Below, piece by piece: positions 35,157 through 44,301 of a stretch of DNA of 64,000 nt. Origin of the DNA: UBA11795 sp964652755. GTDB taxonomy: Bacteria > Chloroflexota > Dehalococcoidia > Lucifugimonadales > UBA826. The stretch is taken from assembly GCA_964652755.1 (NCBI GenBank), contig CAZZBP010000001.1, positions 62,001 to 126,000 on the forward strand, read 5' to 3'. A model generated the notes under the pieces. That model had not been told where the DNA came from, did no database searches, and saw only the letters and a program-made list of their open reading frames with translations. The position numbers and the translations under genes were made by a program. Numbering within the stretch: position 1 is the stretch's first letter; every line of letters begins with the position of its first letter.

Positions 35157-35864
35157 ATGATTAAAGCAGTTTTTTTTGACCTTTATGGAACTTTGGCAGG
35201 TTTTAGCCCGTCTCGATTTGAGATCCAATCCCAAGCTTGCAAAGGATTCGGTATCACTCTTACTGAAGGGGGTACCCTGCAAGGTTATGGCGAAGCCGAT
35301 TCATATATGACGGATCAGAATTCGGTTCATCCACTGAGAAATAGAAATGAATTGGAAATCGATGAATTTTTCAAAGAATATGAGAGAAGGGTAATCGCTG
35401 GTTCCGGAGTTGTTGTAGATCTGGAAACTGCGGGACAGATATGGAAGGCTGTTCGGTCGATTCCATATGACATGATGATATACGACGATGTTATTCCTGT
35501 ACTTGGTAGGCTTAAAGGTAGAAAGCTGAGGTTGGGACTTCTTTCAAATATGAACAGGTCGGGACCAGTGCTACTTGATAAATTTGCACTTACCGAACAC
35601 TTAGACTTTGCCGTGACATCTTATGAAGTTGGCTCGGAAAAGCCTCATTCGCCGATTTTCTTAGCAGCTCTTGATAGGGCTGGATGCCTGGCAAAAGAGT
35701 CCGTACATGTGGGTGACCAAATAGGTTCAGATGTACAAGGGGCGGAAAAGGTGGGTATATTCCCCGTGCTTATTGACAGAGACGGTAATCATCAAGGATA
35801 TGTTAAATGCCCGCGTATTGGAGGTATGTTGGAATTAGAGGAAGTGTTGGAGAAAATCGATTAA
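35157..35864 (+). CDS. HAD-superfamily hydrolase with a DxYGT motif
   Basis: A 235-residue HAD hydrolase: motif I 'FFDLYGTL' (nucleophile Asp 8), motif II Ser in 'LLSNMN', motif III Lys in 'GSEKPHSPIF', motif IV 'HVGDQIGSDVQGAEKVG'. Tyr replaces the second Asp of DxDGT, as in L-2-haloacid dehalogenases, though several phosphatase-like HADs share this. A dehalogenase role is possible but unproven. The gene converges with mfd. Confidence 0.85.
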   Translation: MIKAVFFDLYGTLAGFSPSRFEIQSQACKGFGITLTEGGTLQGYGEADSYMTDQNSVHPLRNRNELEIDEFFKEYERRVIAGSGVVVDLETAGQIWKAVRSIPYDMMIYDDVIPVLGRLKGRKLRLGLLSNMNRSGPVLLDKFALTEHLDFAVTSYEVGSEKPHSPIFLAALDRAGCLAKESVHVGDQIGSDVQGAEKVGIFPVLIDRDGNHQGYVKCPRIGGMLELEEVLEKID

Positions 35865-35895
35865 TTACGGGTTATTTACCGCTCTGTAAACTATT

Positions 35896-38800
35896 TCAAA
35901 TGGCGATCGCTTTATCGAATCGCTTAGTCATCTCTTTTTGGAAGTCCGCTAGTTTCTCAATTGTCTCAATTAATTGATCTTCCCAACTGTCTCCCAGCCC
36001 TTTTACCGTGGTTCGTATTTGCTTATTGCCAATAATCCATCTAGGACCCAGAAGCTTTGTAAGTGCTGCGCTGGCTCCACTGACTTCATGAGGAAATTGC
36101 AAGGTGATCTTGTCTCCATTCCTGATGATTGATTCTGCTCCACTGTCTTGTGCCTTCAGTCTGAGTTGTTTCACATATATAAGATTCGTAGCCTGCCATG
36201 GAAGTGGCCCAAATCTATCTCGCAGTTCACTCTCAAGGACTTTTACTTCCTCCAGCGATCTGGTCTTGATTAGTTTCTGGTAAACGTCCAATCGAGTGGG
36301 AAGATCTGAGACATACTCTTCAGGTATAGCTGCTGGTATTCGCAGATCCACTGATACAGTGCTTTCCTCGCTTTTAATGAGGGGCTCACTCCCGGACTCT
36401 TCTGCTAATTTTTGCGCTCTTAAGTCTTCCACGGCTGTCGAAAGCAGACGTGTATATAAATCAAACCCCACCGCGTGAATGTTGCCGCTCTGTTCAGCTC
36501 CTAAAATATTTCCCGCGCCTCGAATCTCAAGATCTTTCATAGCGATACGAAATCCAGATCCAAGTTCGGTTGCAGCTAACATGGCTCTTAACCTTCTGTC
36601 CGCTGCCTCCGTCAAGCTTCTGGCACGTGGTATCAAAAGATAAGAATATCCTCGGCGAGAGCTTCTCCCAATGCGGCCGCGCAGTTGATAAAGTTGGGCG
36701 AGCCCGAAGTTGTCAGCCCGGTTGATAATAAGCGTATTAGCATTTGGAATATCTAAACCTGACTCTATGATGGTAGTGCAAACTAAAACATCTATCCTAC
36801 CGTGAGTGAACTCCATCATGGACTTTTGAAGTTGGTCTTCTGACATTTGGCCATGAGCGATTCCTACTCTAGCATCAGGTACCAACATCCCGACATATTC
36901 GGCCATGTATTCGATGTTGTATACTCGATTATGGAGAAAATATACCTGTCCCCCCCTGTCCAGCTCACGCAAGACTGCCTCCCGAATGAGATCATCACTG
37001 AACTCCGAGACATAAGTCTTGATAGGCAGCCTTTCTTGTGGCGCCGTCTCTATTGTGCTCATGTCCCTAACCCCAGCTAGGGACATATGAAGTGTTCTGG
37101 GGATGGGAGTCGCAGTAAGAGTCAAAACGTCAGCCTGGCTACGCATTGTTTTTAGGCGTTCCTTGTGCGCTACACCAAATCGCTGCTCTTCATCTATGAT
37201 TATTAGTCCCAGATCCTTGAATTTTACGTCCTTTTGCACGAGCCTGTGCGTACCGATACATATATCGACATCTCCATTATTTACTTTATCGACTATATTT
37301 TTTTGTTCGCGGAAAGAGCGGAATCTACTAAGCATTTCCACTTTTACAGGGAACGCATTTAACCTACTTGAAAAGGTCTCGAAGTGCTGTTGGGCAAGTA
37401 CTGTCGTTGGAACGAGCACCGCAACTTGCTTGCCGTCCATCACAGCCTTGAAAGCCGCTCTAAGGGCGATTTCTGTCTTGCCGTAGCCGACATCTCCGCA
37501 TACCAACCTGTCCATAGGTCGTGAATTTTCAAGGTCACTTTTTACTTCAGATAGAGTAGAAAGTTGGTCAGGAGTTTCCTCATAGGGGAAGGAATTCTCC
37601 AGTTCAATCTGCCATCTTGTATCTGGGCCCATTGGGTGGCCTTCGGCAAGTTCTCTCTCTGCATAAAGTGAGAGTAGTTCGAATGCCATCTCTTTGGTGG
37701 ATCTTTCCACCCTCGCTTTAGTACGATTCCATTCCTGGGTACCCAATCTTGTAAGGGAAGGCGACCTTTCCATTGGTGCTACGTAGGGAGCAACCCTATC
37801 AAGATGGTCTAGCGGCACAAAAAGCCTGTCACCTTTAGAGTACTCTAATATAAGGTATTCCTGACCTTCGGCTGGTTGATTGTCCTCGGAACCTCTTCTG
37901 CCGGTTCCGACGAAGCGGGCGATACCGTGTTCCACATGAACAACATAGTCACCAGGAGAAATCTCTTCAAAGAATGCCTCTCTTCTTGCACTTTGTTGTC
38001 GGGCCGAACGTCGTTGCTTTGTCATGCCGAAGATCTCAGTATCTCCGAGCATCATTAGTCTTTGTCCTGAGACGTTCAACACAAATCCGTCCCCTATATT
38101 CTCACAACCCGGCTGGATGATAGTTATTGTGCCTTTCTTCGGAATATTTTTGAAATCTTCGGGGAGGGCTGGGGACAATTTTTGCTCCTCGAGCAACTCC
38201 CTAAATCTTAACGAGTGAGAACTTGAGGCTATAACCCTTCCCTCTGTTTCAAGAAACATTCTGACATCGTCTGCCAAAGCATCAATATCTCCGACATATG
38301 TGGGTGGAGAACTGAAAGGCATGATGTGCATGTCTTGTACGATAAGATCCTCAGCGCCCCAAGGCATCACTTTCAGTTGCCGACGCTTGTTTGCGAGCGT
38401 CGCTTCTATCTTGCTCCACTTGACATGATTAGAAGGAAAGTTGTACGGAAGTTCACCGCGCCCCTCCTTTGCCCGCCTCAGCTCTTCTATTCTCTCCTCT
38501 GTATCCCAAGCCGCACTGGAAACGTCAGCAGGTCTATAGACAGCTACGATCCCGTCGTCAGGGAAATAATCTAGTAAATTTCCCTGGTTGAAGAAGCCTG
38601 AATAGAGGTTTAGGTCTTCGATTTCGTGACCTTCTAATAAGAGATCCATCTCACTGTTAAAGAGCTCAATTTCACTTGGTGAACAATCTGAAAGGTCCAC
38701 TCGTCCTAGGATCCTATCGATCGCCTCATTACTCAACATCATTGGAAGCGTTTCTCTGGCGGGGAACACTTCAACAGATTTCACTTGGACGAGGGATTTT

Positions 38801-39447
38801 TGTGTAGTGGGATCAAATTTTCGGATACTGTCTATTTCGTCGCCCCAGAGTTCTATGCGGTAGGGATTTTCGGAACCGAGAGGATAAATATCTAGTATCC
38901 CTCCACGTCGAGCAACTTCTCCAGGAGAAGTGACAGTTGGCTCTATTCTGTATCCCATTTGCTGCCATTGCATCAAAAGTTCTTCTGACGAAACTTCATC
39001 ATCAAGGCATAACGTGTGCTTGCTTCTATTAAAGATCTCTCGTTGGATAGTGCCCTGGCAAATAGCTGTTGTTGAAGCAATCACTAGTGGAGACGTGTTA
39101 TTTGGATTCGCGATCGCTGCTAAAGTGGAAAGTCTTTGTTGAGAAGTTTCCCAGTCCGTCACAAGACGTTCGAAAGGTAGCGTTTCGCTTTCACCAAACC
39201 TTAGGGGGAACCCTTCACCTTCGGTCCACGCCGAAATACGTTCTTCAAGCCTCCTGGAATGCTCTCCCGAAGGGCAAATAATTAGGATGGGCGCGCGAAG
39301 ATCTCTCCATAGGGTCGCTAAAAGAAAAGGAACAGCTTCGTCGATTACCTGTGTACTAGATAGTGATTTGTTCTGGCGCAGTGAATCGGCCAGCTGCCTG
39401 TAGGCGGGAGCCGACTCTAGCAGTTCTGTTAGAGCGTAAATGCTCAT
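35896..39447 (-). CDS. mfd: Transcription-repair coupling factor
   Basis: Mfd removes stalled RNA polymerase at lesions and recruits UvrA. The 1183-residue protein has the full domain order: UvrB-like N-terminal region, RNA-polymerase-interacting domain near residues 490-570 ('ISPGDYVVHVEHGIARFVG', 'RLFVPLDHLDRV'), RecG-like translocase with Walker A 'GDVGYGKTEIALRAA', 'DEEQRFG', 'TATPIPRTLHMS' and 'LHNRVYNIE', then the C-terminal TRCF domain. The start has GGAG upstream. It is a single-gene unit, converging with the HAD gene. Confidence 0.97.
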   Translation of the reverse strand: MSIYALTELLESAPAYRQLADSLRQNKSLSSTQVIDEAVPFLLATLWRDLRAPILIICPSGEHSRRLEERISAWTEGEGFPLRFGESETLPFERLVTDWETSQQRLSTLAAIANPNNTSPLVIASTTAICQGTIQREIFNRSKHTLCLDDEVSSEELLMQWQQMGYRIEPTVTSPGEVARRGGILDIYPLGSENPYRIELWGDEIDSIRKFDPTTQKSLVQVKSVEVFPARETLPMMLSNEAIDRILGRVDLSDCSPSEIELFNSEMDLLLEGHEIEDLNLYSGFFNQGNLLDYFPDDGIVAVYRPADVSSAAWDTEERIEELRRAKEGRGELPYNFPSNHVKWSKIEATLANKRRQLKVMPWGAEDLIVQDMHIMPFSSPPTYVGDIDALADDVRMFLETEGRVIASSSHSLRFRELLEEQKLSPALPEDFKNIPKKGTITIIQPGCENIGDGFVLNVSGQRLMMLGDTEIFGMTKQRRSARQQSARREAFFEEISPGDYVVHVEHGIARFVGTGRRGSEDNQPAEGQEYLILEYSKGDRLFVPLDHLDRVAPYVAPMERSPSLTRLGTQEWNRTKARVERSTKEMAFELLSLYAERELAEGHPMGPDTRWQIELENSFPYEETPDQLSTLSEVKSDLENSRPMDRLVCGDVGYGKTEIALRAAFKAVMDGKQVAVLVPTTVLAQQHFETFSSRLNAFPVKVEMLSRFRSFREQKNIVDKVNNGDVDICIGTHRLVQKDVKFKDLGLIIIDEEQRFGVAHKERLKTMRSQADVLTLTATPIPRTLHMSLAGVRDMSTIETAPQERLPIKTYVSEFSDDLIREAVLRELDRGGQVYFLHNRVYNIEYMAEYVGMLVPDARVGIAHGQMSEDQLQKSMMEFTHGRIDVLVCTTIIESGLDIPNANTLIINRADNFGLAQLYQLRGRIGRSSRRGYSYLLIPRARSLTEAADRRLRAMLAATELGSGFRIAMKDLEIRGAGNILGAEQSGNIHAVGFDLYTRLLSTAVEDLRAQKLAEESGSEPLIKSEESTVSVDLRIPAAIPEEYVSDLPTRLDVYQKLIKTRSLEEVKVLESELRDRFGPLPWQATNLIYVKQLRLKAQDSGAESIIRNGDKITLQFPHEVSGASAALTKLLGPRWIIGNKQIRTTVKGLGDSWEDQLIETIEKLADFQKEMTKRFDKAIAI

Positions 39448-39557
39448 AAACTCCGTTCAAGTTTCCCGGAATTATGCCGCCGGGTAATACAGAAGCCCTT
39501 CCCAGTGGGCCGGACCGAGCTTGAGACATTCTAGCATTTTAAATCAAGCTGAGGATT

Positions 39558-40460
39558 CTACCTTGTCAGAGATGATATCGCCTCCTTTATCTCACCCTCA
39601 GTTGCGAATCCTTCAAAGCGATCCGAGATTGTACCTTCAGAGTCAACGACGAAGGTCCAAGGCTCGCTAGGAAGATTCCATTTCCGTACTTCGGGGGAGA
39701 CCTCAGCATTCGCTAAGTCACCAAGAATCTCGTGGGGATTATCGTAAATCTCTACATGTAAGAAGTTTACCGAATCTCCCATTTTTTTCTCCAGTCTACC
39801 GATGGTTTTTACCTGTGGGCCGCATGTAGCCGTCCTGCAGAAGGCCGGTGTTGCGAACAGAATTACAGAGACTTTACCTGACGTAACCGCCTCTGAAATG
39901 GATTTAGTATAGAGGGGCATGTGTGGGTTAGGATCGGAGGTGATACGTGACATATCGTCTCCGAGAGAAGCTGTCTTGGTGAAAGACTGTGGAGCTTTGC
40001 TTCCTATGTAGGGTGACAAGGACTTTTTTTTAATCACAATATTCGCGGAAGCCACGCGGCTATCCCCGGTCTTTTGATCGACCCTGGCTAAAATACCCCA
40101 ATTACCTGGATTAGCGAACGTGGCGTTAGTGGTATACACCCCCCCCTGATTTGTTGGCCATTTGCGGAATACAGTTCCAAGAATTTCTACTGGACTCTTA
40201 TCGGGATTACCGTCGAGGAAATATGTTTCTAGGATGACATCTGCGTCTTGGATGGGGCCGATTCCTGGTTCAATGACGCCGAAGGCGATTCGATTCTTTC
40301 CTAAGTTGAGGTCTGTTACAGCAAGAGCAATTCTCAAATCGGCGGGGGCTATGTTTTTTTCTATTGGGTTCTCTTCTATTGATGAGCAACCCAGAGTAGC
40401 AAGCACAATAGAGAGGGTGACTGCAGTTAGATGAACCCGGCGTATAAGAATAATATTCAT
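39558..40460 (-). CDS. Lipoprotein with thioredoxin-like C-terminal domain
   Basis: The 300-residue protein has a basic N-terminus, a hydrophobic stretch and the lipobox 'LATLGC' (Cys near residue 25), so it should be anchored outside the cytoplasmic membrane. The middle (~40-150) looks like a beta-rich, immunoglobulin/YtkA-like region. The C-terminal part ('VSVILFATPAFCRTATCGPQ') is thioredoxin-like but with CRTATC instead of CxxC. Function unknown; a redox or metal-binding role is possible. The start overlaps the upstream FAD gene's stop by 4 bp, so they are coupled. Confidence 0.65.
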   Translation of the reverse strand: MNIILIRRVHLTAVTLSIVLATLGCSSIEENPIEKNIAPADLRIALAVTDLNLGKNRIAFGVIEPGIGPIQDADVILETYFLDGNPDKSPVEILGTVFRKWPTNQGGVYTTNATFANPGNWGILARVDQKTGDSRVASANIVIKKKSLSPYIGSKAPQSFTKTASLGDDMSRITSDPNPHMPLYTKSISEAVTSGKVSVILFATPAFCRTATCGPQVKTIGRLEKKMGDSVNFLHVEIYDNPHEILGDLANAEVSPEVRKWNLPSEPWTFVVDSEGTISDRFEGFATEGEIKEAISSLTR

Positions 40461-41581
40461 TGGAAGCGGCTTGGATCGAACCCTTGAATTGGCACGTCTG
40501 TATTACCGCTTACTACTAGGTCGGCAATAGCTTTACCCATTGCAGGACATAGTAAAATCCCTTTTTTCCCAGCCCCTGTATTAAGCCAGACGTTCTCCCA
40601 ATCCGTAGCTCTGCCAATGATTGGAAGCCAATCCGGGGTGATGGGTCTCAAACATACTGTGTGCATAATCACCTCAGAATGCTTTATTTCAGGCATGATT
40701 CTTGAGGCATTTGTAAGAAGATGCCTCTTCGCCTCAACGGTTTGTGACTGATCAAAACCTATGTTTTCCTCAGTTGCTCCGACCCAAATAAGGCCGTCGC
40801 GTTTACGGTAAAGGGATACTCCTGAGCCGTTGAAATCATGGGTTGGTTGCGCCTCTCCGGACCGAAGTTTTGTTCTGATTATCTGACCCTTCAAAGGTGT
40901 TACCGGTATACAGATGTTAAGCCATTTCTCACTCTCAGCCGACCAAGGACCTGATGCAAACACCACGGCTCCGCAGTCTATTTTTCCGTCTCTTGTCGTT
41001 ACTGCGGTTACTTTGCCGTTCTGCGATTCTATCCCGGTGGCATTGCCCGTAATGAGAAAACCCGAGGATTTCATTGCTGAATTCGCGAAGGCTTTAGTCA
41101 AAATCATGCTGTCAAGGGAACAATTACCCCATGTATATAAGCCTTTTTTCGCTTCAGGGGATAGGGAAGGCTTAATGGCATCTAATTCTGATTTTTCAAG
41201 CCAATGGGATTCAAAACCCTCCTCAGCTTCATAGGTTTTGCGAATATTCTCCAGTGATGGTAGTTCCGATTCTTCGAATAATAAATCGATCGTGGAAACT
41301 TTTTCCGGATGAAAATTAAAACCGGTCTCCTCTATGAGAGAATCCCATAGTTTTTGGTGTAACCGGAATGACATTTTTGAAATGTTTTGTAACCCACCTG
41401 GGATACCTATTCCCGTCAAAGGGTTCAACATACCGGCGGAGTACCCAGAGGCCTGAGTCGCGATGCCTTCTCTCTCAATGATAGTTACGCTAGCCCCTTT
41501 CTTTGAAAGATAATAAGCGGTCGCGCAACCAGAAGCTCCTCCTCCTATCACCACTATATCCGACGAGTGGAAAGGCTTCAT
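40457..41581 (-). CDS. FAD-dependent oxidoreductase of the DAO (glycine oxidase-like) family
   Basis: The 374-residue protein begins with the FAD dinucleotide loop 'DIVVIGGGASGCATAYYLSKKGASVTIIERE' and has the DAO-family C-terminal region 'RPITPDWLPIIGRATDWENVWLNTGAGKKGILLCPAMGKAIADLV'. Such enzymes oxidise amino acids or related amines, passing electrons to oxygen or a carrier. The substrate is unknown. No ThiS-related genes are nearby, so a thiamine role as for ThiO is not supported. It is followed by the lipoprotein gene with a 4-bp overlap. Confidence 0.83.
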   Translation of the reverse strand: MKPFHSSDIVVIGGGASGCATAYYLSKKGASVTIIEREGIATQASGYSAGMLNPLTGIGIPGGLQNISKMSFRLHQKLWDSLIEETGFNFHPEKVSTIDLLFEESELPSLENIRKTYEAEEGFESHWLEKSELDAIKPSLSPEAKKGLYTWGNCSLDSMILTKAFANSAMKSSGFLITGNATGIESQNGKVTAVTTRDGKIDCGAVVFASGPWSAESEKWLNICIPVTPLKGQIIRTKLRSGEAQPTHDFNGSGVSLYRKRDGLIWVGATEENIGFDQSQTVEAKRHLLTNASRIMPEIKHSEVIMHTVCLRPITPDWLPIIGRATDWENVWLNTGAGKKGILLCPAMGKAIADLVVSGNTDVPIQGFDPSRFQ

Positions 41582-41675
41582 TTAATTACCCCATTATTTA
41601 AAAGTCATTTTGTGACTGGCGAAGAGTTTTTGCATTCTAGCTATTTTGACAACAAACAAGAGTCCTGGTGGATTA

Positions 41676-42986
41676 TCATTCCGGATTTTGTTTCCCCATG
41701 GGCGATACGGGTTTCTTTGTAAATATGAATAAAAGGATAGCACCGAGATATGATGTGAGAGCAAAAATAAATAGGACCCGATACCCTCCTGTACCACTAA
41801 AAAGCAGCGCCCCTAAAGTAGGCCCGATCCCCAGTCCAAACGTCTGAAAAGGACCCATAATGCCTGAGATAGTTCCGAAAGAATCCTTGCCATAGTAGCT
41901 TGCGATTATCATTCCTCCTAAAACGTTCAATCCCCCGCTACTAGCACCCCAAAAAATCACGCAAAAAAATCCTGGGAGACCGCCATCTATTATTAAGAAT
42001 ACAGAAGTTACAAGTAGGCACACAGGGAGAGCGGTTAAAACTAGGCGGCGGGGGGAATAACTGTCGGAGAGAAATCCCCAAATGGGATTAGAAAATGCGT
42101 TCAACAATGAACTTAGACTCCATGCCGCCGCCGCTGCGGTTAATGATATTCCTGAATCTATTAGGTAAGGTACCAACTGAAATCCTAGGGTCCCAGAGGT
42201 CAGGATAATCAAAAACTCTGCCGAGATTACTAGCCATAGTGCGCTAGTCCTAACAGCTTCGGGTGCAGTCCAGCTCTTTTCTAATGGCATTTGTAAACGA
42301 TCTGAATATGATCTGCCAGATCCCTCCGATTCCGATGATGAAGAAGATGTTTCGCCATCTGGAAGAAGGCCAATGTCTTCAGGCCTTCGTCTCATGAAGA
42401 TTAAAAGTGGTATCGAGAGCAGAACGGAATAACCGCCAAGTATTCGATAGGCGGTGCGCCAGCTAGACCATATGGCTATTAATGTAATTAGTTGTACATT
42501 TATTGCACCGAAACATGGTCTTGCCATGGAAACCAAACCTAGAACAAAGTTCCGGCGCTTTCGGAAAAAATTTACGGCTACAGTTTTAGGAACCACACCC
42601 ACCAGTGCGGGGTTCCCAAATCCCCTGGATATTATATAGGCGGCGTAAAAATGCCATACGGAGGACATGCCACCAATCCAAAAAAAGCAGATCCCTGTGA
42701 TCAATGCCGCTATGGGCATAACTATACGGGGACCGTGCGTGTCTGCAATTTTCCCAAACACTGGTGTTAGCAATCCAGCAGACCATGTGCCGATACTTAC
42801 GCCCATAGCGATAGTGCTACGATCCCATCCAGTATCTTCAAACATAAGTGTCTGGATTCCGGCCAGTGTTACCTGGGCCGATCCCGTGGCAGCATACGTA
42901 CCCATTGCCCCAACAGCTAACACTATCCATCCATAGTAAATACGACTACTAGGTGTCCAGTGCGCAGCTCTCCTAAGAATACGCAT
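41676..42986 (-). CDS. Major facilitator superfamily transporter
   Basis: The 436-residue protein has about twelve membrane helices, with a central cytoplasmic loop rich in Ser and Glu ('SSSSSESEG'), and the loop 2-3 sequence 'GKIADTHGPRIV', a relative of the MFS signature GxxxDxxGRR. It resembles the monocarboxylate/oxalate-formate branch (COG2223/2807-like). Its likely substrate is an organic or sugar acid, given the enolase-superfamily and mannonate dehydratase-type genes beside it. A -10-like TAGAAT only six bases before the ATG suggests a leaderless transcript. Confidence 0.82.
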   Translation of the reverse strand: MRILRRAAHWTPSSRIYYGWIVLAVGAMGTYAATGSAQVTLAGIQTLMFEDTGWDRSTIAMGVSIGTWSAGLLTPVFGKIADTHGPRIVMPIAALITGICFFWIGGMSSVWHFYAAYIISRGFGNPALVGVVPKTVAVNFFRKRRNFVLGLVSMARPCFGAINVQLITLIAIWSSWRTAYRILGGYSVLLSIPLLIFMRRRPEDIGLLPDGETSSSSSESEGSGRSYSDRLQMPLEKSWTAPEAVRTSALWLVISAEFLIILTSGTLGFQLVPYLIDSGISLTAAAAAWSLSSLLNAFSNPIWGFLSDSYSPRRLVLTALPVCLLVTSVFLIIDGGLPGFFCVIFWGASSGGLNVLGGMIIASYYGKDSFGTISGIMGPFQTFGLGIGPTLGALLFSGTGGYRVLFIFALTSYLGAILLFIFTKKPVSPMGKQNPE

Positions 42987-42992
42987 TCCGCG

Positions 42993-42998
42993 ATTCTA
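42993..42998 (-). promoter_or_regulatory. Candidate leaderless -10 for the MFS gene
   Basis: On the minus strand TAGAAT ends six bases before the ATG, so transcription would begin at or near the start codon. No Shine-Dalgarno is visible for this gene. Confidence 0.4.
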
Positions 42999-43012
42999 CC
43001 ACTGGCTTCCCG

Positions 43013-43033
43013 AGAGATAATTAAATTATCTCT
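43013..43033. promoter_or_regulatory. 21-bp perfect palindrome (candidate operator) between MFS and enolase-superfamily genes
   Basis: AGAGATAATT-A-AATTATCTCT, with 10-bp perfect arms around one central base, lies in the divergent spacer. It begins 15 bp upstream of the MFS -10-like hexamer, so it would cover that promoter's -35 position. It is about 50 bp upstream of the -10 for the enolase gene. The arrangement fits a dimeric repressor controlling both genes; no regulator gene is adjacent. Confidence 0.6.
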
Positions 43034-43083
43034 AACTAGATTGGTTGAAAATCTTTCAAAGGAGTAGTTCAGGGGCACTCCCG

Positions 43084-43089
43084 TATAAT
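43084..43089 (+). promoter_or_regulatory. Candidate -10 for the enolase-superfamily gene
   Basis: A perfect TATAAT lies 74 bases upstream of the preferred TTG start. The -35 is not obvious. Confidence 0.35.
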
Positions 43090-43163
43090 TTGCTTTGCGA
43101 GTTCCGGAACGGTTAATAAAAGTAGTTTCGAGACTCCTTATAGACGAAAAATGGAGATTTCAT

Positions 43164-44279
43164 TTGAGAATTACTGACATGAAGATAGACGTCATCAAGC
43201 GCGAACTTCCAGATACCGGACTCAACTCCGATCTAGGTAGGTTTTTTGGTGAGGTGGAACAGGGAGTTCTACGTATATTCACGGACGAAGGACTAGAGGG
43301 GAATTGCTTCGTGGGGGAGTTCCGTAATGGCGGTGATTCCTTGTACGGCCCTATTCTAAAAGTGCTTAAACAGGAAATCTTAGGTACTGATCCCGCGGAT
43401 CGTGAACTTCTGTGGAGCCGACTTAGATTGCTTTCAGGTCGACGGGGTATGAAGATGACTGCATGGGCTCCTGTAGACGTAGCTTTATGGGATATCGCCG
43501 GTAAAGCTTCGGGATTGCCGGTTTTCAAACTGTTGGGTGCTCAAAGATACGAGGTCGAGCCATACGCGACCTATCCTCCTCGCCACACTACGCCCGCTGG
43601 ATATGTAACAGAATCGCAAGAAATAAGTTCACAAGGGTTCCGTGCGTACAAAATTCACCCCGGAGTTATGGGCGGTAAGGAAACTATTGAGATGGTAGGG
43701 ATGGTAAGGAATTCTGTCGGAGACGACATGGAACTAATGCTAGATCCAAATTGTGGCTACGATTTTCGTAAAGCATACAACATTGGCAGAGCTCTGGACG
43801 ACAACGGTTTTTATTGGTACGAAGATCCGGTGCCGTACTACGATCTTGATGCGATTTCACAACTGACTGAAAGGCTCAAGGTGCCTATTTGCATGAGTGA
43901 CCAATCGGAAAATCAATTTTTTCAGGGTGCGCAAATGATCAGATTGAACTCGAACAGACTCGTACGGGGTACGGCAGCGAAACTTGGGATTACGGGACTA
44001 AAGAAGTTATGCTCAATGGCGGAGGGATTTGGATTAAACTGTGAGATAGGTACTGCGGGGAACTCTCTATTAAATATAGCAAATCTACACGTTATATATT
44101 CGGTCACAAATTGCACGTACTTCGAATGGTGGCAGCCAACGGAGGCCCATCGCTTCGGCCTCGTCGATGATATTTCCCGTAATATTGAGGGCATGATTGA
44201 AGCTCCTACGGCACCAGGATTGGGATATGAAATCGATTGGGAATTTATCGATTCGAGAAAGGTCACCACGCTCGAATAA
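43164..44279 (+). CDS. Enolase-superfamily enzyme (mandelate racemase/muconate lactonizing family)
   Basis: The C-terminal barrel shows 'FRAYKIHPG' on strand 2, metal ligands in 'LMLDPNCGYD' (Asp) and 'WYEDPVPYYD' (Glu), and 'PICMSDQSEN', where the third acidic ligand would be Asp rather than the usual Glu. The reaction is probably dehydration or epimerisation of a sugar or hydroxy acid; the substrate cannot be called. A TTG at 43164 has GGAG at seven bases and gives 371 residues; the ATG at 43179 is an alternative, and the longer ATG-to-stop frame from 43095 is less likely. It precedes a broken mannonate dehydratase-type gene. Confidence 0.82.
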   Translation: MRITDMKIDVIKRELPDTGLNSDLGRFFGEVEQGVLRIFTDEGLEGNCFVGEFRNGGDSLYGPILKVLKQEILGTDPADRELLWSRLRLLSGRRGMKMTAWAPVDVALWDIAGKASGLPVFKLLGAQRYEVEPYATYPPRHTTPAGYVTESQEISSQGFRAYKIHPGVMGGKETIEMVGMVRNSVGDDMELMLDPNCGYDFRKAYNIGRALDDNGFYWYEDPVPYYDLDAISQLTERLKVPICMSDQSENQFFQGAQMIRLNSNRLVRGTAAKLGITGLKKLCSMAEGFGLNCEIGTAGNSLLNIANLHVIYSVTNCTYFEWWQPTEAHRFGLVDDISRNIEGMIEAPTAPGLGYEIDWEFIDSRKVTTLE

Positions 44280-44301
44280 CCTCATCCTTCAGGAGGATAT
44301 G

